Below, piece by piece: positions 57,182 to 64,000 of a stretch of 64,000 nucleotides of DNA (within the stretch, counting starts at the first letter, position 1; every line of letters begins with the position of its first letter). The position numbers were made by a program, and so were the translations under genes. This DNA is from Litoreibacter roseus (GTDB lineage: Bacteria; Pseudomonadota; Alphaproteobacteria; Rhodobacterales; Rhodobacteraceae). Location of the stretch: assembly GCF_009811795.1 (NCBI RefSeq), contig NZ_BLJE01000002.1:930001-994000 (forward strand), written 5' to 3'. The notes beneath the pieces were generated by a model, which ran no database searches, had not been told where the DNA came from, and was given only the letters and a program-made list of their open reading frames with translations.

Positions 57182-58272
57182 TCAAGGCTGAGATCAAGCA
57201 CCGTTTCCCAGATTTTGCACTGGACGTTTCTGTCGAGGCCGATGATGGCCTGATTGCATTGTTTGGACCCTCCGGCTCGGGCAAGACATCTGTCATCAAC
57301 GCGATTGCGGGCCTTCTGAAACCAGATCACGGCCGGATCAGCATTCAGGACCGCGTCCTCGTGGATACGGAGCGGGGCATATACGTTCCACCCCACCAGA
57401 GACGCATTGGATACGTGTTTCAAGACGCCCGGTTGTTTCCGCATCTGAGCGTAAAGGAAAACCTTCTTTACGGTCAGCGCTTCGTATCGGACGGGCGGGA
57501 TCTTGGTCCAGTGGTTGACCTTCTTGATCTTGGTCAATTGCTAGAGAGGCGCCCGGTGAAGTTGTCCGGTGGTGAGGCACAGCGGGTTGCCATCGGTCGC
57601 GCGCTGCTCTGTGCGCCTCAGCTCTTGCTAATGGACGAGCCGCTCTCTGCTTTGGACGCCCGGCGCCGTGATGCAATCCTGCCCTACCTCGACCGTTTGC
57701 ACAGCGAAAGCGACGTGCCGATTTTCTACGTCAGTCATGCAATGGCGGAGGTCGCCAGACTGGCCGATCATCTTGTTCTTTTGCGACAGGGCCGGGTCAC
57801 CCGGCAGGGTCTTGCGAGCGAACTTCTGTCCGATCCTGCTGCTGTCCCAGATATTGGTGTGCGGGAGGCCGGGGCGATGATCACCACCCATGTCGCGCAA
57901 CCTGACGCAGGCGACGGCCTGTCGGAACTTTCGACGGCTCTCGGTACGCTGTTGTTGCCTCGCTTATCCATGCCAAAGGGCGCGGCGGTTCGCGTCCGTG
58001 TGCTTGCAACCGATGTGATTTTGGCAAGAGAGCGTCCGGTGGGGCTCAGCGCCCTGAACATCCTGCCCGCCACCGTCGAAACCGTGCATGAGGGGGAGGG
58101 GCCCGGGGTCGCCGTCGCTTTGGCGAGCGGATCCGATAGGCTTTTGGCCCGCGTCACAAGGCGCTCCGCGCGGGCGCTGGACCTGACCCCTGGCGCGTCT
58201 TGTTATGCGATCATAAAATCCGTGTCTGTCGCCCCACAAAGTGTCAGCGCGTCATCCAGAGAGGATCAGTAG
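57178..58272 (+). CDS. modC: Molybdate ABC transporter ATP-binding protein
   Basis: A 364-residue ATPase that powers molybdate import. It has GPSGSGKTSVIN (Walker A), YVFQDARLFPHLSV (Q-loop), KLSGGEAQRVAIGRAL (signature) and LLMDEPLSALD (Walker B). A C-terminal TOBE/Mop-like domain (about 285-355, SALNILPATVETV) may bind molybdate and regulate transport. The GTG start overlaps the modB stop. The 5-oxoprolinase ATG follows at once. Confidence 0.95.
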   Translation: MIKAEIKHRFPDFALDVSVEADDGLIALFGPSGSGKTSVINAIAGLLKPDHGRISIQDRVLVDTERGIYVPPHQRRIGYVFQDARLFPHLSVKENLLYGQRFVSDGRDLGPVVDLLDLGQLLERRPVKLSGGEAQRVAIGRALLCAPQLLLMDEPLSALDARRRDAILPYLDRLHSESDVPIFYVSHAMAEVARLADHLVLLRQGRVTRQGLASELLSDPAAVPDIGVREAGAMITTHVAQPDAGDGLSELSTALGTLLLPRLSMPKGAAVRVRVLATDVILARERPVGLSALNILPATVETVHEGEGPGVAVALASGSDRLLARVTRRSARALDLTPGASCYAIIKSVSVAPQSVSASSREDQ

Positions 58273-61200
58273 ATGTGGCAGTTCTGGGTGGATCGCGGTG
58301 GCACGTTTACCGACATCGTGGCGAAAAAGCCTGACGGTCAAATGCAGACACTGAAGCTGCTGTCTGAAAACAGTGCGCAATATGACGATGCCGCAGTGGA
58401 AGGGGTGCGCCGTCTCCTTGGTCTGAAAGCGGATGATCCACTGCCCGCAGGGCAGATCAGCGCGGTCAAAATGGGGACCACCGTCGCAACAAACGCGCTT
58501 TTGGAGCGGAAAGGGGATCCTACATTACTTCTCATCACCGAAGGGCTAGGGGATTTGTTGCGAATTGGTTATCAGAACCGCCCCAAGCTGTTTGCGCTGC
58601 ATATCGAACTGCCCGAGCTCTTGTATTCGTCGGTTGCGGAAATCGCAGGGCGGCTCGACACCAGCGGTTCAGAGATCACACCGCTTAAGGAAAGGGCCGC
58701 GCGAGACGTGCTACAAGGCGCCTTTGATCAGGGTATCCGGTCTGTCGCGATTGCCTTCATGCATGCATATCTCAATCCCGATCACGAGGTCCGCATTGCC
58801 GAGATTGCGCGCGATATCGGTTTTACGCAGGTGTCGACGTCCCATGAAACATCGCGCCTGATTAAATTGGTAGGACGTGGGGATACGACCGTTGTGGACG
58901 CTTATCTGTCTCCGATCCTGCGGCGTTATGTTGATAAAGTAGCGACCGCGCTGGACGCAGGGCAGGGCGGCGCGGAGCGGTTGTTCTTCATGCAAAGTTC
59001 AGGCGGATTGACGGATGCGCGGTTATTTCAAGGACGTGATGCTATCTTGTCAGGACCCGCGGGTGGTGTGGTGGGAATGGTCAAAACCGCCGAAGCCGCC
59101 GGGTTTGACCGTTTGATCGGGTTCGATATGGGGGGCACATCAACGGACGTCTGCCACTATGCTGGCCAATACGAGCGCAGCTTCGAAACAGAAGTTGCAG
59201 GTGTCCGAATGCGTGCCCCGATGATGAGTATCCACACAGTCGCGGCGGGTGGCGGCTCGATTCTGTCATTCCGCGACGGTCGATATCAGGTTGGACCAGA
59301 AAGTGCAGGTGCTGATCCCGGTCCTGCCTGCTACAGGCAGGGCGGACCGCTTACGGTGACCGATTGCAATGTCATGCTGGGCAAGCTGAACCCATCGCAT
59401 TTTCCATCGATCTTTGGCACGCGCGCGGATCAACCGCTTGATCTCGATGTCGTCCGCACGAAATTTCGAGCCCTTGCCGATGAAATTGCGCAGTCCACCG
59501 GTGCCGAGCCGCTTAGCCCGGAAGAGACCGCGGAAGGGTTCTTGCGGATCGCGGTGCAGAACATGGCCCGCGCCATCAAGAAAATCAGTGTCGAGCGTGG
59601 CTATGATGTGACGCGCTACACCTTGAATTGTTTCGGCGGGGCAGGGGGGCAGCATGCGTGTCTGGTCGCGGATGCGCTGGGTATGACCTCTGTGTTTCTG
59701 CATCCTTTCGCGGGCGTTCTGTCCGCATTTGGGATGGGATTGGCCGATATCAGAGCACTGCGTGAAATGCAGTTCGACACGCCGGTCACCGAGGTTCATC
59801 GCGCTGCACGTCGTCTCGACGAGATGGCGAACGAGGCGCTGTCCGAGGTTCTGAAGCAGGGCGTTGCGAAGGATAATGCGGACGTTCTGAAACGCGCCCA
59901 TCTGCGCTACAGCGGGTCCCACCAAAGCATCGCCGTGCCCTTTGACAGCAGCGAAAACATGACGCTGGCGTTTGAGGAAGCGCATAAGGCGCGGTTCGGA
60001 TTTGTTTCGCCGGAGGCGGATGTGCAGATCGAAATGTTAAGCGTGGAGGCGATCGGCGCGGGCGATAGATTGCATGACACCCCGGCTGGCGCCGGCAAGG
60101 CGGCAAAACCGATTGCCGTAGTCCCGCTTTACGGCGCGGGTGACGTCCGGCTCTATGACCGGACGGATCTTGTGCCGGACCAGCAAATCAAAGGGCCTGC
60201 CATCGTCACCGAGGCCACGGGGACCAATGTTATTGAGCCGGGTTGGGCGGCGTCTCTTGATCCGTCCGGCAACCTGATCCTGGGGCGGGTGGTTCCGTTG
60301 GCTCGCGAGACGGCCATTGGCACCGAAGCCGATCCGATCATGCTCGAGGTCTTCAATAATCTCTTCATGTCGATTGCCGAGCAGATGGGGTCGACCCTTG
60401 CAAACACCGCCTACTCTGTAAACATCAAGGAGCGTCTCGATTTCTCTTGCGCGCTTTTCGATGCTGATGGCGGCCTCGTCGCAAACGCGCCCCATGTCCC
60501 GGTTCATTTGGGGTCGATGTCCGACGCGGTTCGGACGGTCGCACGCTTGAACGCGGGGACGATGACGCAGGGCGATGCATTTATGCTGAACGCGCCTTTC
60601 AACGGCGGTACGCACTTGCCGGATGTGACAGTGATCACGCCCGTTTTCGATGGGGATGGTGGGGACATTCTGTTTTATGTCGGCTCCCGCGGCCACCATG
60701 CGGACATCGGCGGACGGACCCCAGGCTCTGCGCCGCCGGACAGCACGCATATCGAAGAAGAAGGTGTTGTCATCGACAACTTCAAGCTGGTTGATCAGGG
60801 TGTGCTACGTACGAAAGCTGCGCGCGACCTTTTGAGCTCTGGCCCGTACCCCTGTCGCAACATCGACGAGAACATGCGTGACCTTGAGGCCCAGGTGGCG
60901 GCGAATGCCACAGGCATCCGTGAAGTTCACCGGATGATCGACAATTTCGGAATAGACACCGTGCTGGCCTATATGGGGCACGTTCAGGCGAATGCTGAGG
61001 CGTCCGTGCGACGGGTGATCGGCAAATTGAGCGACGGCCAGTACACTTACCCGCTTGATGAGGGGCAGGTGATCAAGGTTGCGATTTCCGTTGATCGTGA
61101 TGAAGGCAGTGCGACGATCGACTTCACCGGGACCTCTCCACAGGGCGCCAACAACTACAACGCGCCACGGGCTGTATGTAACGCTGTGGTGCTTTACGTC

Positions 61201-61866
61201 TTCCGGACTTTGGTCGGCGCCGATATTCCACTGAATGAAGGCTGCCTTGCGCCGCTGAACATAGTCGCGCCAGAAGGCACCATGATAAACCCGCGCTACC
61301 CTGCTGCGGTGATTTCGGGAAATACGGAGGTCAGCCAGTCAATCTGCGATTGTCTGTTTGGCGCGTTGGGTGTGATCGCAGGCAGCCAAGGTACCATGAA
61401 CAATTTTGTTTGGGGCAACGAGACATTCCAGAACTATGAAACCATCGCCGGTGGTACCGGTGCGGGGCCGGGATTTCATGGGGCAAGCGGTATACAGGTT
61501 CATATGACGAACACGTTGATGACCGACCCCGAGGTCCTGGAAAACCGTTTTCCGGTCAGGCTGGAAAAATTTGCACTGCGCAAAGGGTCCGGCGGATCAG
61601 GTAAATGGCAAGGGGGCGAAGGGGTCCACCGGGTTCTCAGGTTTCTTGATGATGTCACAGTCACAACCTTGTCCTGTCACCGCGTGACACAAGCTTTTGG
61701 CGGCGACGGCGGTGGCCCGGGGGCGGTGGGCGTAAATAGGGTTCTCAGGTCCGATGGAACCGAAGAGCAGCTAAAAGGCAATGATGAGGCCGCGCTTAAA
61801 TCAGGGGACGCTTTCGAAATGCTGACGCCCGGCGGAGGCGGGTGGGGTGCGCCGGACAAGACCTAA
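58273..61866 (+). CDS. 5-oxoprolinase (fused hydantoinase A and B type)
   Basis: A 1197-residue ATP-dependent 5-oxoprolinase, converting 5-oxoproline to glutamate. The N-terminal HyuA half starts FWVDRGGTFTDIVA, the RGGTFTD form usual in OPLAH-type single-chain enzymes, then GFDMGGTSTDVCHY and GPESAGADPGPACY. The HyuB half begins near residue 685 (PIMLEVFNNLFMSIAEQMGS) and contains PPDSTHIEEEGV and GNTEVSQSICD. Length fits the fused eukaryote-like type. The ATG abuts the modC stop, so it is probably expressed with modABC, although no chemistry links them. Confidence 0.9.
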   Translation: MWQFWVDRGGTFTDIVAKKPDGQMQTLKLLSENSAQYDDAAVEGVRRLLGLKADDPLPAGQISAVKMGTTVATNALLERKGDPTLLLITEGLGDLLRIGYQNRPKLFALHIELPELLYSSVAEIAGRLDTSGSEITPLKERAARDVLQGAFDQGIRSVAIAFMHAYLNPDHEVRIAEIARDIGFTQVSTSHETSRLIKLVGRGDTTVVDAYLSPILRRYVDKVATALDAGQGGAERLFFMQSSGGLTDARLFQGRDAILSGPAGGVVGMVKTAEAAGFDRLIGFDMGGTSTDVCHYAGQYERSFETEVAGVRMRAPMMSIHTVAAGGGSILSFRDGRYQVGPESAGADPGPACYRQGGPLTVTDCNVMLGKLNPSHFPSIFGTRADQPLDLDVVRTKFRALADEIAQSTGAEPLSPEETAEGFLRIAVQNMARAIKKISVERGYDVTRYTLNCFGGAGGQHACLVADALGMTSVFLHPFAGVLSAFGMGLADIRALREMQFDTPVTEVHRAARRLDEMANEALSEVLKQGVAKDNADVLKRAHLRYSGSHQSIAVPFDSSENMTLAFEEAHKARFGFVSPEADVQIEMLSVEAIGAGDRLHDTPAGAGKAAKPIAVVPLYGAGDVRLYDRTDLVPDQQIKGPAIVTEATGTNVIEPGWAASLDPSGNLILGRVVPLARETAIGTEADPIMLEVFNNLFMSIAEQMGSTLANTAYSVNIKERLDFSCALFDADGGLVANAPHVPVHLGSMSDAVRTVARLNAGTMTQGDAFMLNAPFNGGTHLPDVTVITPVFDGDGGDILFYVGSRGHHADIGGRTPGSAPPDSTHIEEEGVVIDNFKLVDQGVLRTKAARDLLSSGPYPCRNIDENMRDLEAQVAANATGIREVHRMIDNFGIDTVLAYMGHVQANAEASVRRVIGKLSDGQYTYPLDEGQVIKVAISVDRDEGSATIDFTGTSPQGANNYNAPRAVCNAVVLYVFRTLVGADIPLNEGCLAPLNIVAPEGTMINPRYPAAVISGNTEVSQSICDCLFGALGVIAGSQGTMNNFVWGNETFQNYETIAGGTGAGPGFHGASGIQVHMTNTLMTDPEVLENRFPVRLEKFALRKGSGGSGKWQGGEGVHRVLRFLDDVTVTTLSCHRVTQAFGGDGGGPGAVGVNRVLRSDGTEEQLKGNDEAALKSGDAFEMLTPGGGGWGAPDKT

Positions 61867-61938
61867 AACACTTGCCAGATTACACTGCGTTAGATTAATC
61901 TGTGACATAATAAAAAGAAAAAATCGAGTAGGCAAAAC

Positions 61939-62982
61939 ATGGGCGCGGGCTTGAATGGCACGTATGTCCTGACCTCTAGACAAACCTCCATCGACGGGGC
62001 GATCAACACGAACTGTGTTGTGCCACGGGCAGGACAGGTGTGGTCTTGGCAGGGCGAACCGACGCGGCTTGACGGGCCGCAATCTACATTGGTTCTGAGC
62101 AATTCCGTCGAAGAAATCCGCCTGAAAGAGCGGATCTCCAACGCGATCGCGCGACGGGCGCAGGCGTCTGGTATTCCTTTTGATACAAAGCCGCCATCCG
62201 AGTTCGAAGATGGAATGGGTGGATTCATTCTGTCTGACGGCGTCGATCGGTACAGGATGGTAGAGGTCGTCTCGCGTGGCGAGACGCTGCTATGGTGTGC
62301 TGCAGGGCTGCCCCGGCCCGGCTGCATCTACACCGTTATTCACAGTGCCGATCAAGCGACCCTGCAACCCGCGGATGAAGGCGATGTAATTTGTTTTGTT
62401 CAAGGCACGCGGATCAAAACGCTCGGCGGTGAACAATTGATCGAGCATCTTGAGCCTGGTGATCTCATTCAGACGAAGGACAATGGTCCCAAAAAGCTGC
62501 TTTGGGTCGGCAAGAGGCCCATGCCCGATGCGCGGCTGGCGGCATTCAGGGACGAACGCCCCGTATGTATCCGGGCACAGGCCTTTGGGTTGGGCGGGCT
62601 TGAAACGGACCTTTTGGTTTCACCCCAACATCGCGTCCTGTTGTCCGGCGACTGGGCACAGGCGCTTTTCAATCAATCAGAGGTTTTGGTGGCGGCTCGG
62701 GATCTGATCAACGACCGAACCGTATTCGTTGATCACGCCGCATCGGAGATAACATATTATCACCTCTTGTTCGAAAATCACGAGATCCTGTGGGCCAATG
62801 GCGTTGAGGCGGAAAGCTTTCACCCGGCAAATACCTCGCTTATGAGCGTGATGCCAAATGACCGGGATGTGCTGCTGGCACTTTACCCTGATCTTGAGAT
62901 CGATCCCCACTCCTATGGTCCGTTCGCGCGCCGCAATTTGGATCGGGCGGAGGCCGCAATTCTTCTGCAATCGGCGCGTTGA
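61939..62982 (+). CDS. Hint_2 domain protein with an unknown N-terminal domain
   Basis: A 347-residue protein. Residues 1-150 have no family I recognise. A Hint (hedgehog/intein) domain of the Hint_2 type runs from Cys152 (VICFVQGTRIKTLGG) through GDLIQTKDNGPKKLLWVGKR, LVSPQHRVLLSGDW (His231) and FENHEILWANGVEAESFHP. The nucleophile and the block B His are intact, so self-cleavage is possible. There is no C-extein Ser/Thr/Cys junction after it; about 55 residues follow. No signal peptide is clear. Its 72-bp upstream gap contains AGATTAATCT, a short palindrome. Confidence 0.75.
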   Translation: MGAGLNGTYVLTSRQTSIDGAINTNCVVPRAGQVWSWQGEPTRLDGPQSTLVLSNSVEEIRLKERISNAIARRAQASGIPFDTKPPSEFEDGMGGFILSDGVDRYRMVEVVSRGETLLWCAAGLPRPGCIYTVIHSADQATLQPADEGDVICFVQGTRIKTLGGEQLIEHLEPGDLIQTKDNGPKKLLWVGKRPMPDARLAAFRDERPVCIRAQAFGLGGLETDLLVSPQHRVLLSGDWAQALFNQSEVLVAARDLINDRTVFVDHAASEITYYHLLFENHEILWANGVEAESFHPANTSLMSVMPNDRDVLLALYPDLEIDPHSYGPFARRNLDRAEAAILLQSAR

Positions 62983-63006
62983 CTCTGACATCTGGCGCTG
63001 TATAAG
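62979..63006 (+). promoter_or_regulatory. rpsD promoter
   Basis: TTGACT (62979-62984) and TATAAG (63001-63006) are separated by 16 bp, close to the housekeeping consensus. The -35 overlaps the last codons and stop of the Hint gene. The transcript would begin near 63013 with a leader of about 108 nt before rpsD. That leader is a possible site for S4 autoregulation, but I saw no defined structure. Confidence 0.65.
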
Positions 63007-63120
63007 CGCGGCTTCATTGGTGTTGGTGGCCCCCGCAAGGGGATGCCTGTCGGGAGAGATCCAAAGGACAACGCCCTTCATAGCCGCGATATCGCGGTGT
63101 TCTGACGAAGGAGACCAGCC

Positions 63121-63741
63121 GTGACCAAACGCACGTCTGCCAAATACAAAATTGATCGCCGCATGGGCGAAAACATTTGGGGCCGCCCCAAATCCCCCGT
63201 AAATCGCCGTGAGTATGGCCCCGGCCAACACGGTCAGCGCCGCAAAGGCAAGCTCAGTGACTTCGGTCTGCAGCTGCGCGCCAAGCAGAAGCTGAAGGGC
63301 TACTACGGCGACCTGACCGAGAAGCAGTTCCGCCGCATCTATAAAGAAGCCGAGCGGGTCAAGGGTGACACAGGTGAAAATCTGATCGGCTTGCTCGAGC
63401 GTCGCCTGGATGCAGTTGTTTACCGTGCGAAATTCGTGCCGACCGTTTTTGCGGCCCGCCAGTTTGTGAACCACGGCCACGTCAGGGTGAACGGCAAGAA
63501 GGTCAACATTCCATCTTACCGCGTCAAGGAAGGCGACCTGATCGAAGTGCGCGACCGGTCCAAGCAAATGGCGCTGGTGATGGAAGCCGCCGCTCTGCCA
63601 GAGCGCGACGTGCCCGATTATCTTGACGTCGACCACTCCAAAATGACCGCGACATTCACGCGGACCCCGGGTCTGGGCGATGTGCCTTACCCTGTGATGA
63701 TGGAACCGAACCTCGTCATCGAATACTACGCGCAGAACTAA
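63121..63741 (+). CDS. rpsD: 30S ribosomal protein S4
   Basis: A 206-residue primary 16S rRNA-binding protein that nucleates assembly of the small subunit body. It starts [20 protein letters not shown] and has [20 protein letters not shown]. The S4 RNA-binding domain (about 95-155) shows [20 protein letters not shown] and [19 protein letters not shown]. The usual N-terminal zinc cysteines are absent, as in many proteobacterial copies. GTG 63121 has AAGGAG upstream. It stands alone, away from the alpha operon. Confidence 0.97.
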   Translation: MTKRTSAKYKIDRRMGENIWGRPKSPVNRREYGPGQHGQRRKGKLSDFGLQLRAKQKLKGYYGDLTEKQFRRIYKEAERVKGDTGENLIGLLERRLDAVVYRAKFVPTVFAARQFVNHGHVRVNGKKVNIPSYRVKEGDLIEVRDRSKQMALVMEAAALPERDVPDYLDVDHSKMTATFTRTPGLGDVPYPVMMEPNLVIEYYAQN

Positions 63742-63760
63742 GCTGCTTCAGACATTCCAG

Positions 63761-63796
63761 AAAAGGCCGCGCTATATACTTGGCGCGGCCTTTTTT
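63761..63796. terminator. Terminator of rpsD, overlapping the convergent gene's 3' end
   Basis: AAAAGGCCGCGC and GCGCGGCCTTTT pair over a 10-nt loop and are followed by further T residues (to 63796). It ends rpsD 20 bp after the stop. The right arm and T-run are also coding sequence for the last codons of the convergent gene (stop at 63772). The A-run on the left makes it usable on the minus strand. Confidence 0.88.
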
Positions 63797-64000
63797 ATTT
63801 GGCGCTGTATCATCTCGGCAAGCTTCAGGCGCTGAATTTTGCCGGACGGACCCTTGGGCAGCTCACTTAAGACATGAATGTATTCTGGCGATTTGAAGGG
63901 GCCAAGCCGCGCTCTGCACAGATCAAGTAAGCTTTTTCCGACACCTGTGAGCCGGGCCTCACGCAAACCGCTGCCTCCACCGTCTCGTCGTAGCTCTTGC
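63772..64000 (-). CDS. AMP-dependent (acyl-CoA) synthetase, C-terminal end only
   Basis: The 75 codons before the stop form the C-terminal subdomain of an adenylate-forming acyl-CoA synthetase/ligase, and the gene continues past the right edge. CRARLGPFKSPEYIHVLSEL and PKGPSGKIQRLKL include the A10-type catalytic Lys (PSGKIQR). The first in-frame start seen (TTG 63966) is internal. The specificity lies in the missing part. The last residues (KKAAPSI) are encoded within the rpsD terminator. Confidence 0.8.
   Translation of the reverse strand, partial: QELRRDGGGSGLREARLTGVGKSLLDLCRARLGPFKSPEYIHVLSELPKGPSGKIQRLKLAEMIQRQIKKAAPSI

Overview
The window is a gene-dense chromosomal stretch from an alphaproteobacterium, most likely Rhodobacteraceae (Roseobacter group). 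The evidence is gene content and order: an F1-only atpHAGDC operon without the F0 genes, a ctaC-ctaB-orf-ctaG-ctaE-surf1-thrC-M16 peptidase-acetyltransferase run, a single-chain 5-oxoprolinase beside modABC, a GAF-containing PtsP next to lysC, a Hint_2-domain protein, and many GTG and TTG starts. I see no insertion sequences, integrases, tRNAs, rRNAs or CRISPR arrays. It reads as core genome, not an island. No stretch above about 300 bp lacks a gene.

Layout. 1-4.3 kb: the end of hisC, a tyrosine-pathway dehydrogenase, an exported extensin-like protein, a DUF2125 protein and a ChaC-like gamma-glutamylcyclotransferase. 4.3-7.3 kb: a MotA/TolQ/ExbB-like channel protein and a long coiled-coil OmpA/MotB-like protein, which look like an uncharacterised ion-driven envelope motor. 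7.4-10.8 kb: clpA (minus) divergent from a methyltransferase. 11-15.9 kb: atpHAGDC. 16-24.5 kb: a solitary H-type lectin domain protein, prs, a kappa-GST-like isomerase, an alpha/beta hydrolase, a minus-strand run (MaoC, ribF, UPF0260, threonine aldolase), a HAD phosphatase, a manganese-type pyrophosphatase and a DUF2161 nuclease-like protein. 24.6-26.7 kb: groESL behind a CIRCE operator.

26.8-30.4 kb: an EamA transporter, dprA and tldD. 30.5-39.1 kb: cytochrome c oxidase subunits II and III with heme O synthesis, Cox11 and SURF1, then thrC, an M16 peptidase, a RimJ-like acetyltransferase and an orphan PAS-HWE histidine kinase. 39.1-48.2 kb: an exported metallo-beta-lactamase-fold protein, an FAD-linked D-2-hydroxyacid dehydrogenase, an mtnP-lysE-apt adenine salvage run, a SulP transporter, a CatB-type acetyltransferase with a flavin reductase, a GNAT enzyme and an EcsC protein. 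48.2-53.4 kb: a minus-strand run NUDIX-DUF1178-SDR-lysC-ptsP. 53.5-64 kb: a histone-deacetylase-like amidohydrolase, a threonine-dehydratase-like PLP enzyme, modABC joined to 5-oxoprolinase, a Hint protein, rpsD, and the 3' end of an acyl-CoA synthetase-like gene.

The genes are packed by translational coupling (ATGA, TGATG and GTGA overlaps). Several convergent pairs share their stop codons. Clear intrinsic terminators close the OmpA/clpA, atp, groESL, ctaE and rpsD units. The most interesting candidates for new biology are the channel plus coiled-coil OmpA pair, the Hint protein, the DUF2161 nuclease-like protein, the lone H-lectin and the mod-oxoprolinase linkage. None is an obviously unprecedented multi-gene system.
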